Shown: in pieces, positions 39,338 through 50,236 of the stretch
Numbering within the stretch: the first letter of the stretch is position 1
How the letters are laid out: each line of letters starts with the position of its first letter
DNA from: Bremia lactucae
Taxonomy: Eukaryota; Oomycota; Peronosporomycetes; Peronosporales; Peronosporaceae
Assembly: GCF_004359215.1 (NCBI RefSeq)
Contig: NC_090625.1
Span: 1,232,830-1,296,829 of the forward strand
DNA: 64,000 nt
Direction of reading: 5' to 3'
Program-made: the position numbers and the translations under genes
The notes under the pieces: model-generated
The model's database searches: none
Seen by the model: the letters and a program-made list of their open reading frames with translations, nothing else
Told to the model about the DNA's origin: nothing

Positions 39338-39713
39338 TGTTGCAGATAAATACCTCGAGCGGCTAAGTTGCGCACAAGTTGCTGTTGACAAGGATGCGCC
39401 TCGAAGTACGCAAGACTAACCGGTTTGTACCAGCCGATCATTGACATCGCGCGACAGCGATCATCTACATGCGACAGCACAACAGATGGTTCCGAGAACG
39501 TTCGATGATCGACTTTGAGATGGGCAAATGATAAGGTTCAAGATGGGACTTCCACGTGGTAGAAGCTGATTGGCTAGAAGGGATGTAACCGGTAAGTAAA
39601 TCCAGTAGAGTATTCAGTAGGCTTAGAGGTAGCAAACGGTTTGCGAACCAAGAACCTTTAATATATTCACTTTGCATTTTTGATCCTACTACACAAGAAG
39701 TGCCTTTTCTTCA
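39338..39713 (+). mobile_element. Copia-A 3' LTR (A8)
   Basis: A 376 bp LTR, TGTTGCAGATAAATACCTCGAGC...AAGTGCCTTTTCTTCA. It is the longest and most complete Copia-A LTR here. Minus-strand Copia-B RT begins at 39714, so A8 inserted into or next to that element. The TATA-like CTTTAATATATTCACTTTGCATTTT lies near 39655-39680. Confidence 0.9.
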
Positions 39714-41119
39714 CAACTGATCAAGTGGCCACCCAAAGTATTGGGATAAAGCGATCACCATGCGTAACGTCACATACTTGACCACAGGCGAAAATGTCTC
39801 CGTGTAGTCGACTCTTTACTTTTGCTTGAAACCTTTTGCGACGAGACGAGCCTTGTACTTTTCGATGGAGCCATTAGCTTGGCGCTTGATTTTGAAAATT
39901 TATTTAGTTCCAATAGCTTGTTGTCGTACTGGTAACTCGAAACACTCCACGAAGCTGCATGGATCCAACTCAGCACGTATTGCCTTGCGCCAATGTAGCT
40001 GATCCGGTCCACTTATGGCATCTTGAAATGTTTAGCTGCATTAGCACTTGCATGCCAGAGCGCGGGTGGACTTGAGTCGCTGAGCACTGCCTTCTTCTAA
40101 TCCAGCTTCACGATGATCAGACCTTAAAACTTTAAATGAGCGATTTGAATCGCTTGAACGATCCTTGGGCTTTCCAGTCTGCTAAAAATCCGTTAGAGTT
40201 TTGGCCTTGAGTTTTGGCGACAGAAGGCGATTCTTGACATAATTGCAGTCATGGCAGCTTCACACCAAAAACGTTTGTCTAGTTTTGCATGGTTAAGCAT
40301 GCTGCGTCCAATCGTAACAATCGTCCGTATGGCGCGCACAGCTGTCCCGTTGGTTTGATGAGCGTAGGGGGGCGGTAATCTGCTGCTCGATACCCTCGTC
40401 TTCGTAAAAGAACTTGAGCGAATTAGTTGCAAACTCGCGAGCCCCGTCATGCTGCACAAACTGACCTTCTTTCGGAACTGCGTTTGGACCTTCAGAATGT
40501 AAGTCTCGATGAAGTCCTCGCTATTCGACTAAACACAAAAACATAATTATTTCATACATCCGCTGGCCTCGTCCTCAGTAAGTAGCAAGTACTTGCTGCC
40601 ACCAAGAGATTCTTGCTCCAACGGGCCGCAGATATCAAAGGGAAGCAGCTCAAATGAGGCGTATCAGCGCTTATCATGGCTGCTTGGAAATGGGTTTTGG
40701 ACCATTTTCCTTCTTGACATCCACGACACATGCTTCACAAAAACTTGCTTGACGTTGATGGTTAATCGACGTCCTTGATCATTCCATTCGCAACCATTTT
40801 TCGCAGCACGTCATTTGGAGCGTGGCTCATTCGCGCATGCAGGTCGATCTTACAATTCGAACTCGCTAAATTGGCTGATCGTTGTAGCGTCCGAAGCCAG
40901 TAAAGACCGTCGACGAGATCAGCCGTCGCCACCACTTGCTTGCAATATTCATTCGAGCTCCGTCAAACACCACTTAGAACGTCCACTTTTATTTATCTGT
41001 TGAACAGAAGGTAGGTTCTTGCTTATCTTTGGTACTTATCGCGCATCTTTAGTCTTGATTTTGCGCATGTCACCGTTAACCATAACTACTTGCTCAAGAA
41101 AAGTCCCAACACTTATAAT
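39714..41119 (-). pseudogene. Copia-B protease tail, integrase and RT entry (B3)
   Basis: Minus strand. Protease tail EQVVMVNGDMRKIKTKDAR near 41090-41040. CRGCQ..GK-type GAG-pre-integrase residues lie near 40745. The integrase start FDICGP..QESLGGSKYLLL near 40640-40580 keeps the first Asp. A second stretch (40459-40193) has QTNGTAVRAIRTIVTIGRSM, where the catalytic Glu (AERA in B5) is Val. RT entry [16 protein letters not shown] near 39870-39820 and a WPLDQ segment at 39715 end the piece. It lies between A8 and B4. Confidence 0.75.
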
Positions 41120-41400
41120 AATTGAGAGCTATGGGTTCTAGGTAATGTACAACATCCAAATCGGTCCAACCTGTATCGCGGTTAAATATAGCATTCTTAT
41201 ATATTATAGTATAGTTGAATGAACTATATAGAAATGAGTGGTTTCGAGAAGTAGAAGTGCAAGCCCCAATAAATCAATCACTTTCAAATATTCCTTCCCC
41301 TGCTCAAGTGTCTTCACTCCAGTTTACCTTTTGTGCAGATCCTTTTACCCTCGCTGCTCTTCGCTCCTTCTCGCTTCGCGTCGCCTCGCTCATTTCAACA
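41120..41400 (+). mobile_element. Copia-B 5' LTR (B4)
   Basis: About 281 bp, from TAATTGAGAGCTATGGGTTCTAGG to CTCATTTCAACA. The primer site follows as GGTTGTGAGCCC, in which the usual gag ATG has become GTG. It aligns with the B5 LTR at 49124-49389, including TAATGTACA, ATCAATCACTTTCAAATATTCC and CTTCGCT-rich 3' segments. Confidence 0.8.
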
Positions 41401-42130
41401 GGTTGTGAGCCCACGTACCATGTCTTCTGCCAGCGAGATGTCAACCAAGGTATCCATTGATAAGTTCAACGGTGACAACTATGCAACATGGAGCCGCTAC
41501 ATGCGTGGTGTGTTCTTGACCATGTCAACGTGGCATGTGGTGAATCGCGAGACTACGAAAAGCTTCACGGATACACGGGCCAGAGATGACTACATAAGGG
41601 CCAGCAACATTGCCTTTGGAATTATGCTGCTCCACATGAATACGGATTACCATCACGTCGTTGATGACTGCGAGAAAGCGTGGGTTGCGGGATCGCGTCT
41701 AACACGACGTACGCCGGATCGCAGAAGGCTGGTCGGATCTACCTGAAGAGGCAACTCTTCAGAATTGAGATGGCGGAAGGCGACAACGTCTTGTATTATC
41801 GCAATGGAGTTTTTAACATCAGTGCCAAGCTCAGCAGTATCGACGCCAAGCTGGAGGACGAAGACGTAGCTATTTGCTTGCTTCGCAGTCGGTTCAAGAG
41901 CTACGAGAACGTCGTACTCAATCTGGAGATGAGCCATACCGAGCAGCGTTGCAAGATGTTGTAAAGGTGCTTAAAAAATGAGCATATCAAGCGGCAGGCC
42001 GAGAAAGTGGTGGCGGTTAAGTCTGAGAGTTTAGCAAAAGTATTTAATCTCGTCAGTGCACGTACTGCAGAAAATTGGAGCACGCTATTGACGAGTGCTG
42101 AGCCAAGCAAAAAAATGAGAATTGAGGTCT
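41401..42130 (+). pseudogene. Copia-B gag (B4)
   Basis: Because the primer-site ATG is lost, the first usable ATG is 41420: [40 protein letters not shown] and [21 protein letters not shown] frameshift near 41690 leads to [20 protein letters not shown] and [20 protein letters not shown] (41880-41930). The zinc knuckle CTYCRKLEHAIDEC (42059-42100) is intact but followed by [11 protein letters not shown] and the [15 protein letters not shown] motif identify the UBN2-type copia gag. Confidence 0.8.
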
Positions 42131-42654
42131 AAGACGCGGCACAACGGCCGAGGACGCGGAACCGACAGTATACAGTGGAGAAACAACGATGATGCCAACG
42201 ACTACGATCGGGTGGCATTTGCTTTTTCGCTGGAATGTGGAACGACGACGGGCAAGAACATGTCCGGGATGTGGCGGTCGACAGCGACGCAACGCACCAC
42301 ATATGCAGCGACAAGGCAAAGTTCGCCAATCTAATTGTGCGTGATGAAGGTGGCGTGGCAGTAGTCGACGGTAACATGGCGGCTATTAAGGGTGTTGGCA
42401 CTATCGTGGAAGAATTCATACTTCCTCGTGAAAATACGATTCATATTGAAATCAAGAACGCTTTATACGTCCCAGACATGAGCAAGAACTTACTTTCGGT
42501 GCCCCAAATCAATAAGCATGGCAAGTTTAAAGTGGTGTTTGATGGTACAGAAATGCGTGTTACGCGTAAGGACTCGTATCAGGTAGCGGCAACAGCGGAT
42601 CTTGTTAATGGACCCCCCCCCCTACTTGCTGCGTCCGGCTCAACGGTCTGCTAA
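42131..42654 (+). pseudogene. Copia-B protease (B4)
   Basis: Open from 42235: [60 protein letters not shown] and [20 protein letters not shown]. The retropepsin triad reads DSD in place of DSG, so the Gly that shapes the active site is lost. A run of nine C at 42611-42619 coincides with a frame change into the GAG-pre-integrase region. Confidence 0.8.
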
Positions 42655-43560
42655 TGCGGCAACAAATTCAAAGACGATTGATCTGCACGCGCGTATGGTC
42701 ATGCTCCAGTTCAAGTGCTACGCAAAATGGTCAACATGGACATGATCAAGGATGCAAGTAAGTCGATGACACAAAATTTGTCAAGCACTTGCCGTGGCTG
42801 TCAGCAAGGAAAAATGGTTCAGACCGTCCCCGAGCAACCGCAAAAGCGTCATTATAACATCTTCGAACTGCTTCATCTCAACGTTTGCGGTCCTATGGAA
42901 CAAGAATCACTTGGAGGGAGCAGGGGTATCTGCTTCTAATTGTTGATAAAGCTAGCGGATGTATGAAGGGTTTTTGCATGCGAGCCAAATCGGACAGTGA
43001 AGGCCACATCAGGAGCTACATTATGAAGATCCAGACACAGTTTTCACGAAGTTTAAGTTTGTACGGCACGATGGAGCTCGTGAGCTCGCGACAAGCTCGA
43101 TCAAGACTTACTACGAAGATATAGGGAATGAGCAGCAACCTTCAGTTCTGTACGCCCACCGGGCTAATAAACGGCAGAGCGTGCTATTCGGACGATTGTT
43201 ACAATTGGACGCAGTATGCTGCATCACACCAAGCTCGATAAGTGTTTCTGGTCTGAGGAAGCAATGAAAGCCATATACGTCAAGAATCGACTGTCGTCAC
43301 CGAAGGTTAAGCATACGGCTCCCGACGAGATTGTTCAAGAGTCGAAGCCGAGTGTAAAACATATGCGTGTGTCTGGCTGCCGGACGTACATTCTGACACC
43401 AAGGGTAAAACGACTCATTAGAACCCTAAGGCTCGCGTTGGAATTTTTCTCGGTTACGAAGAAACACCTAAAGCTTATCGACTGTGTGTGGTGTTTGACG
43501 TTGATCCGGGGCAAGTTATTATAAGTCGCGATGTTAAATTCGATGGTTCTGTTTTCGGGA
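42655..43560 (+). pseudogene. Copia-B integrase (B4)
   Basis: CRGCQQGKMVQTVPEQPQKR (42793) is the zinc-site end of GAG-pre-integrase. LLHLNVCGPMEQESLGGS near 42870 has Asn where B5 has Asp ([10 protein letters not shown]), losing the first catalytic residue. The middle with the second Asp is frameshifted and shortened. RTIVTIGRSMLHHTKLDKCF (43195-43250) and KPSVKHMRVSGCRTYILTPR (43345-43405) end the domain. Confidence 0.8.
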
Positions 43561-44205
43561 TTCTATTTTGATATTTGAAAATCTCGAAATTGGTGACTGT
43601 GGTGCCCCAGAAATGGAGTACAAGCAAACAGAAAGCAAAAAGGTCGCTCAAGTAAAAAAAGAAACCTACCCAGAAAATCCCGTGCTGTTCGACACAAAAA
43701 TGGCCTTGAAGAATCAAGCGCGCCTATTGACTCGCGTATGGAAGACGATGAAGAAAAGAATGATGGCCAAGATGATGAAGCTGCTTCTCTGTTTTGGCGT
43801 GCAACTGCTAATGCCGTTGAAGGATCGATCAACTTATCAGAGCCAAAGTCTTTCCAAGAGGCAATGAATGGACCGCAGCAAGTTCATTGGAGCGAGGCAA
43901 TTCGTATAAAACTCGATTCCATGCGTCTGCGTGGTGTGTTTCGTGCTGTCAAGCTGCCACACGATCAACGTGCCATCGGTACCAAATGGGTGCCTAAGAT
44001 CCAGCGCAGAGCGGATGGATCTATCGACAGTACAAAGCTTGTCTCGTGGCGAAGGGCTTCAAAATGAAGTACGGCATTGATTGCACCGAAACCTTCTCGC
44101 CGGTTGTCAGGTATGTGATACCGCGTATGGTCATTGCCATTGCCAAGTTTTGCAAGTGGCCTCTCGACCAGCTAGATGTGGTAACTGCATTCCTATATGG
44201 AAGCT
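43561..44205 (+). pseudogene. Copia-B linker and RT entry, RT core deleted (B4)
   Basis: An acidic linker (EDDEEKNDGQDDEAASLFWR) is followed by FQEAMNGPQQVHWSEAIRIK, KLPHDQRAIGTKWVPKIQRR and, after a frame change, LVAKGFKMKYGIDCTETFSP and WPLDQLDVVTAFLYG (44160-44204). At 44205 the sequence jumps to RNase H, so roughly 900 bp with the YVDD motif are missing compared with B5. Confidence 0.8.
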
Positions 44206-44612
44206 GGAGATCTTTCTGATCGCAAATCGACTTTTGGCAGCAAGAAGCAATCAAGCGTCTCACTTTCCACTAGCGAGGCGGAATACATTGCGCTTAGTCT
44301 GGCAATCCAAGAAGGCAATGCCTGCTTTGTGAGATTTTAACAGCTGCCGGTTATGCTACACCTGAACTTGTGATTCAAGAAGACAATCAGTCATGCATCA
44401 AGATGACAAAGAATCCTGTGTACATGGCCGCGCTAAACGTATCGACATAAAGTACCACATTCGTGACGATATAAAGCGGGGTGAGTCAAGCGTCGACTAT
44501 TGCGACACTTCGTTTATGCTCGCGGACTTTTTGACTTAGGCACTATACGGCCCACTCCAAAAGGATATGACAGCGGCTCTTGGCATTCAAGCGAGTTCAC
44601 ATTGAGGGGGCG
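44206..44612 (+). pseudogene. Copia-B RNase H and polypurine tract (B4)
   Basis: DLSDRKSTFGSKKQSSVSLS and TSEAEYIALSLAIQEG (44210-44320) begin mid-domain. After a frame change come VIQEDNQSCIKMTKNPVYMA and a KHIDIKYH-like relic. The purine run ATTGAGGGGGCG (44601-44612) next to the LTR is the polypurine tract. The RNase H start with the first catalytic Asp region is lost in the deletion. Confidence 0.75.
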
Positions 44613-44662
44613 TATTGAGGGTTATGAGTTGCAGGTAATGTACACAACCCAAACCTCAAATT
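44613..44662 (+). mobile_element. Copia-B 3' LTR start (B4)
   Basis: TATTGAGGGTTATGAGTTGCAGGTAATGTACACAACCC matches the first ~50 bp of the B5 3' LTR at 53646. It is cut at 44663 by a Copia-A LTR remnant. Confidence 0.8.
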
Positions 44663-44765
44663 TGTTGTTTTAGGTCAAGTGAGCACTAGATGGCAAAATG
44701 CAAAGTAAACTTATTTAAGGTCCTTCCTTAGTTCGCAAACCGTTTGCTACCTCTAAGCCTGTTAG
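44663..44765 (-). mobile_element. Copia-A LTR fragment (A9)
   Basis: TGTTGTTTTAGGTCAAGTGAGCACTAGATGGC through CTACCTCTAAGCCT is the terminal ~100 bp of a minus-oriented Copia-A LTR (compare 28395-28508 reversed). No internal sequence of the same element is attached. Confidence 0.75.
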
Positions 44766-45124
44766 AAAAATTGCTGATACGGGCGGTAGAAGTCATAAAT
44801 GTGTCCATGGCAAACGCGAAAGAAGAGGCGGGGGCAGCAGAGTCAGTTGGTCTTGTGCTTATAACCTAATGAAAAGGTCAAGTGAGCACTAGTTGGCAAA
44901 ATGCAACGTAAATATATTAAAGGACTTAGTTCACAAACCTATTGCTTGCTATCTCTAAGCCAAACATTACTTCTAGTAAATCAGCGCTTCTGGGATATTC
45001 TAAAAGCTTCTGACGTCATCAACTGACATCATCTCAATGACGTCATTACCGGTATCTACCGCTATGAAAGGGCATTCGTCTTTGGCCTGCTTGCTGCTCG
45101 AGACGTCATCTTCACAGCGTCCTT
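44766..45124 (-). mobile_element. Copia-A gag start and 5' LTR (A10)
   Basis: The minus-strand LTR at 44868-45124 is A1-like, with TGACGTCA at 45011-45018 and 45038-45045. It is preceded by a decayed primer site (GGTTATAAGCAC, gag ATG lost) and ~95 bp of gag coding for MDTFMTSTARIS. The outer LTR end is cut at 45124, just before the expected TTAACAACA, where plus-strand integrase of A11 starts. Confidence 0.8.
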
Positions 45125-46188
45125 GTGCCGATTTTTGGGCTATTCGGAGCACCAGAAAACGTATCTTTTTGAAGACCTGTTTAGTGGTCGAATTCTGATG
45201 AGTCGCGATGGTATCTGAAGAGGAGCCGAATGAAGCTTAAGACGCGCACCCAGAATTTGACTTGGGTCGTAAATGGCATACTCGTACTGAGTCGCTGAAA
45301 AAGGTCGCTGTAATTCCGCGTCCCAAGCGACATGTGGCTGACTATCGACGGTCGACACTTGAAGAAATGTCAGCGTCTGCTACAGTTCTGAACAATGAGA
45401 AGATATATGAACCAGCCAACGTCGTGTATTCAGTGGGAGAAATGCCGACAACATTCAAGTCGGCGATGGAATCCAGCAACGAGAAAGAGTGGAAAGCCGC
45501 GTGCGACTCCGAGTTAGAGTCGCTTTACAAAACCAAGACATGGGAAGTTGTGCCTCTGCCTATGGGACGCAAACCAAATGAATGCAGATGGGTGTTTCGA
45601 GTGAAAGTAAATCAAGATGGAATTATCGAGCATTACAAGGCGCGGCTCGTGGCCAAAGGACTTTCGCAAAAGTATAGAGTCGACTACGAGGAGACGTTTG
45701 CGCCAGTGGCGAAGTTAACTTTGATTCGTATTGTGCTGAGTATGGCTGCCAAGTACGGTTTGATGCTGCACCAAATAGACGTGAAGACTGCCTTTCTTAA
45801 CGGGATTCTGGATGAAGAAATATACATGCAGTAACCCGAAGGATTTGTCAGCGTGGACAAACCGGACCATGTGTGCAGGCTCAAGCGGTCGCTTTATCGT
45901 CTTAAACAGTCGCCACGTATATGAAAGCACACCATCGACAAATTCATGATCAAGACGGAATTTCAACAAGTGTGAGTCCGATCACTGCGTCTACATCAAG
46001 CGCACAAACGGTGACATGATTATTATCGTGCTTTACGTAGACGATCTCATCATCGCAAGCAGTGAAGACTCGCTGTTAGTATCAACGGAGCGTGCACTGA
46101 GCGATCGATTTGAGATGACTGATCTTGGTGAACTTAAGTATTTTTCGGCATGGAAATTGGACAAGATTGAGTTGATGAACTGGTTCTT
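45125..46188 (+). pseudogene. Copia-A integrase tail and RT (A11)
   Basis: Plus strand. CRFLGYSEHQKTYLFEDLFS near 45125-45185. An open stretch 45262-45834 follows: [80 protein letters not shown] and [18 protein letters not shown] then TAA. The intact catalytic YVDD lies in [18 protein letters not shown] (46030). RT breaks after DLGELKYF near 46165, and from 46189 the sequence is minus-strand Copia-A. It is nearly identical to the reverse of 61330-62370 (A14). Confidence 0.85.
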
Positions 46189-46275
46189 ACCGGTTAGTCT
46201 TGCGCACTTCGAGGCGCATCCTTTTCAACAGCAACTTGTGCGCAACTTAGCCGCTCGAGGTGTTTATCTGCAACA
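46189..46275 (-). mobile_element. Copia-A 3' LTR fragment (A12)
   Basis: The first 87 bp of a minus-oriented Copia-A LTR (5'-TGTTGCAGATAAACACC...GACTAACCGGT-3'), matching 39338-39425 reversed. It ends exactly at ACCGGT. The same truncated fragment with the same end occurs at 60374-60460. Confidence 0.8.
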
Positions 46276-47760
46276 CTTTCTCGACTCGACGGCGGCGACA
46301 CCCTCTATCCCAAGCTTCGTGCGCAGATACTTAAACTGTGCGGCGACACCCTCTATACGAAGCTTGGTGCGCAGATTCTTGAACTGTGCGGTGACAATTG
46401 GCATTGTCATTATGTCGGCCAGCATCCTTGCGTCGAACAGTACTCGAGATTTACTTGACCGTCTTCAACCTTTTCTTGCACACAGTGGTGACGGATGTCG
46501 ATATGTTTTGTGCGCTTGCGAAACTCCAAATTCATGGCCAATGCGATCGAGCCTTGATTGTCCTCGAATATCTTGACTGATTCATCCATAGTCATCACAC
46601 TAAGTTTACAGATTAACTTTGAGCTAAACTGCTTCTTGCATGGCCTCTGATAGCGCCATGTATTCAGCTTCCGTTGAAGAGAGCGCTACAGTCCTTTGCT
46701 TCTTCTTCGCCAACTGATGCATCCGCTATTCATCGTATAGACCTAGCCACTTGTGCCAGTCTGCATCGAAATAATCAAGTAAACTTGTTGAACCGCTTTG
46801 CGAAAACTCAAGTCCGTTCGTTGACGTCGCATTGAGGTATCGCAGTTCACGCTTGAGAGCTTGCCAATGTGTTGGACATGGGTCAGCGGCAAACTGGCTT
46901 AAAACTTCTACAGCAGCACCAAGGTCCGGACGCGTAGCAACCATCAAGTACATAATGCCACCAGCACAACTTCGGTGCGGCATATTTTTCATCGTATCTT
47001 CATGCTTGCAACCACCCTCACACATGTTCTTCGTCAACTTAATATCTGAAACTTGAGGCGTCTTCACAGGCTGCTATCTTGCATGCCGATCTTGTTCAGC
47101 ACTGACTATAAAAAACTTAGTCTGCCGAATAGTGACTTGACCGGATACTCGATCTTGTCCAATTTCCATGCCGAAAAAAACTTAAGTTCACCAAGATCAG
47201 TCATCTCAATCGATCGCTCAGTGCACGCTCCGTTGATACTAACAGCGAGTCTTCACTGCTTGCGATGATAAGATCGTTTACGTAAAACACGACAATAATC
47301 ATGTCACCGTTTGTGCGCTTGATGTAGACGCAGTGATCGGACTCACATTTGTTGAAATTCATCTTGATCAAGAATTGTCGATGGTGTGTTTTCATATGCG
47401 TGGCGACTGTTTAAGACCATAAAGCGACCGCTTGAGCCTGCACACATGGTCCGGTTTGTCCACGCTGACAAATCCTTCGGGTTACTGCATGTATATTTCT
47501 TCATCCAGAATCCCGTTAAGAAATGCAGTCGTCACGTCTATTTAGTGCAGCATCAAACCGTACTTGGCAGCCAGACTCAGCACAACACGTATCGAAGTTA
47601 ACTTCGCCACTGGCGCAAACGTCTCCTCGTAGTCGACTCCATACTTCTGTGCAAAGCCTTTGGCCACTAGACGCGCCTTGTATCGCTCGACTTCACCTGC
47701 TTGATTTGCCTTGACGTGAAACACCCATTGCCGATTGCCTTGCATCCTTTCGGAAGGGGT
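46276..47760 (-). pseudogene. Copia-A RT and RNase H (A12)
   Basis: Minus strand. RT entry [20 protein letters not shown] and [20 protein letters not shown] (47745-47600). A loop reading YVND instead of YVDD near 47280 (compare YVDD in A14). CEGGCKHEDTMKNMPHRSCA and YLMVATRPDLGAAVEVLSQF (47010-46900). RNase H has FEDNQGSIALAMNLEFRKRT and KHIDIRHHCVQEKVEDGQVN (46580-46460). It ends in a duplicated 16-residue segment (48 bp x2). Bases 46189-47645 are ~99% identical to 60374-61830. Confidence 0.85.
46292..46387. repeat. 48 bp tandem duplication in A12 RNase H tail
   Basis: The GCGGCGACACCCTCTAT landmark starts at 46292 and 46340, and a third start GCGGTGACA lies at 46388, giving two 48 bp units (16 codons, in frame). 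The two units differ at several bases, so the duplication is not new. The same array is at 60477-60572. Confidence 0.9.
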
Positions 47761-48930
47761 ACTAGCGTTCAGGTCCTGTTCTTTTGTAACAACTCTATTT
47801 CCAAGTCACATGCTTCTTTCATTTAGCTGCGTCATTGGATTCCATCGCCGACTTGAATGTAGTCGGCATTTCTTCCACTGAATCTACAACGTACGCAGCC
47901 TCAAAGTCTTGAGCTGTGGCTGACATTTCTTCGAGTGATCGACTTGTCGTTTAGGCCTTCGTACTTCAGTCGCCTTTTCGAGCGATTGGGTCCGTTAATG
48001 TCGCTTACTGCCAGACTAAACTTCTTCTTCCTGCGCTGATTCTTCAGTTTCGTGGTCTGTCTGGTCGTGCCGTGGGAAGTCCTGATGAGTTGCTTAATCA
48101 TCATCTTGAACAGCGACTTCGTTTTAGCGACGGTCGCGCCTCCCACTGTCGAAAGTGTCTTCCATAAACTTTGCGTTGCGGCTAACAAGCACACGACCAC
48201 TCTTTACTTTTTCAAATCGATACGCTTTCTCATGCTCCGAGTAGCCAATAAATCGACAGCGCACCGACCGAGCGTCAAACTTGCTGCGTTTTTCTTTGGG
48301 AACCGTAACAAATGCATGGTATCCAAAAACCTTCAAATTCGTCAGCACAGGTTTTCTTCCAGTCCAAACTTTGTACGGTGACTCATCCATAACAATACCA
48401 CGCGTTGGGCAACGATTGCGAAGAAAAGCAGAAGTCATAACTGCTTCGCCCCAATATGTCATTGGCAGTCCAGCGTGCTCAATCAAACATCTTGCACATT
48501 CTACCAGCGTCCGGTTCATGCGTTCAGCTACTCCGTTTAGCTGTGGAGTATAAGGTGGCGTGAAATTTTACTCGATACCGCGCCATTTGCAGAACTTGGC
48601 CATGTCACCCGAAGTGTACTCGCCACCATTATCGCGGCGAATAGCTTTGACAACTTTGCCAGTCTGAGTTTTAGCGAACGCAACGAACTCGGCAAATTTG
48701 TCGGCAACTTCAGACTTGTTTCGCCGCAAAAATACCGTGGTAAAGTGCGAGTCTTCGTTCGTGAAAGTGACAAATTACCGCTTGTTGCTGAAAGTCGTTG
48801 ACTGCATAGGTCCACACACATCACTGTGAATAACTTGCAACAGTTTCTTTGCATGATGAGGCGACTTTGGCAAAAAACTTACTCGCGTTTGTTTGCCAAG
48901 CGCACAACCATCGCACAGCCAAAGTACCGT
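47761..48930 (-). pseudogene. Copia-A integrase and linker (A12)
   Basis: Minus strand. The first Asp (VIHSDVCGPMQS near 48815), second Asp (RRDNGGEYTSGDMAKFC-like near 48640) and Glu (NGVAERMNRTLVECARCLIE near 48520) are all kept. A frame change falls near 48530. WTGRKPVLTNLKVFGYHAFV and RCRFIGYSEHEKAYRFEKVK (48360-48215) follow, then an acidic linker to 47770. Its integrase closely resembles that of A1, while its RT matches A14, so it may be recombinant. Confidence 0.8.
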
Positions 48931-49123
48931 TTTGATCAACGAATGTTAGGATAAATCTTATACCAGGCATGTTTCGCATTCTGCCGATACTGCCCTAAAC
49001 GTAGTTTCTCATGCTCTTTAACTTCAGCGATTGAAAGCTCCCACTGTTTGACCGAAGTGAGATCAATTCCAATACCATAATTCCTTTTGACGATAGTGTC
49101 TAGACCACTATGTCCAATGTGCC
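48931..49123 (-). pseudogene. Copia-A GAG-pre-integrase end (A12)
   Basis: Minus strand. HIGHSGLDTIVKRNYGIGID, LTSVKQWEL (49110-49040) match the segment after LRLGH in relatives. A ~70 bp insertion-like stretch (EVKEHEKLRLGQYRQNAKHA) separates it from integrase. The element is cut at 49123 by the Copia-B LTR of B5. The gag, protease and 5' LTR of A12 are absent. Confidence 0.7.
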
Positions 49124-49389
49124 TATTGAAGTTTGTGGGTTTCAGGTAATGTACATAATTCAAACCGATTCAATTCGAACCGCGGTTAAACATAGTTGTT
49201 ACTTATACTAATATAGTTAATCCAAGTATGTAGAATTGAGTGGTTATGAGAACTAGAAGTGTAAGCCTCAATTAATCAATCACTTTCAAATATTTCTTTT
49301 TCGGCTCAAGTGTCTTCGCCTCAACAGCAGACTCTTCTCTTCGCTTCGCTCTCTTTCTTCTTCGCTCTCTCCGACCTCAGCATTCAACA
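49124..49389 (+). mobile_element. Copia-B 5' LTR (B5)
   Basis: A 266 bp LTR from TATTGAAGTTTGTGGGTTTCAGG to CAGCATTCAACA, with primer site GGTTATGAGCCC at 49390-49401. Its mate is at 53646-53893. It inserted into the A12 GAG-pre-integrase region; the left flank is GTGCC. Confidence 0.85.
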
Positions 49390-49401
49390 GGTTATGAGCC
49401 C
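49390..49401 (+). promoter_or_regulatory. Copia-B primer-binding site overlapping gag ATG
   Basis: GGTTATGAGCCC directly follows the LTR. It is complementary to the initiator tRNA-Met anticodon arm. The ATG at 49394 opens the gag frame ([20 protein letters not shown]), so the same arrangement is used in Copia-A and Copia-B. Confidence 0.75.
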
Positions 49402-50236
49402 AAGCGCCATGTCCTCTTCACAAGATCCCTCGGCCAAGGTCTCTATTGATCGATTCAATGAAGACAACTACGCGACTTGGAGTCGCTACATGCGTGGCGC
49501 GTTCCTCACCAAGTCGACGTGGCACATCGTAAATCGAGAGATGTCGCCGACGTTTGCGGACTCGCGCGCCTTGGAGGACTACGTCAAGACAAGCAACGTC
49601 GAGTTCGGTCCTATGCGTTTACATATAGACGCAGACTATCATCACGTAGTTGACGACTGCGAGGAAGCTTGGGTTGCGTGGGCGCGTATCAAGACACTAT
49701 ACGGCGGGTCGCAGAAGGCGGGTCGCAGAAGGCGGAACATTATCTCTTGAAGCGTCAGCTCTTTAGTATGGAATTGTCGGAAGACGGCAATGTTTTTCAT
49801 CGTTGCAACAAGCTTCTCAACATCAGCGCAAACCTCTCAAGCATCGGCGCCAAGATGAAGGACGAGGATGTCGCGATTTGCTTACTGCGCAGCCTGCCCA
49901 AGAGCTACGAGAATGTCGTGCTCAACTTGGAGATGAACAGCGCGGAGCTTCGATCACGGGACGTCGGCAAGGTGCTTACTAACGAGCATATCAAGCGGCG
50001 AGGTGCAAAGACTACAGTAATCAAGACTGAAGACGCGACCAAGGCGTTCAGTGTCGAGCGTGAACAGTACCACTGCACGTACTGCGGAAAATTGGGGCAA
50101 ACGGCAGAACGGTGCTGGACCAAACAAAAAGCTGAGAACAAGGGCCCAAGACGCGGCGGCAATAGTCGTGGACGCGGGGCCAACAATGTCCACTGGCGCA
50201 GCGAGGATGACTACGAGCAGCATGATCGAGTCGCCT
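49394..50236 (+). pseudogene. Copia-B gag (B5), frameshifted by a 14 bp duplication
   Basis: The UBN2-type gag opens with [20 protein letters not shown], then [20 protein letters not shown] and [21 protein letters not shown] 14 bp tandem duplication (GGCGGGTCGCAGAA at 49703-49716 and 49717-49730) shifts the frame. The second frame continues with [40 protein letters not shown] and a zinc knuckle [14 protein letters not shown] (50078-50119) lacking the His (Gln-Thr-Ala). It ends in an [12 protein letters not shown] tail. Removing the duplication would leave essentially one frame of about 280 codons. Confidence 0.85.

Noticed and set aside
46016..46576. 186-codon plus-strand frame crossing 46189, identical in part to 60351-60761
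   Set aside because: Only the first ~50 codons are real RT. The rest is antisense to minus-strand LTR and RNase H, open on the reverse strand by chance and duplicated with the segment.
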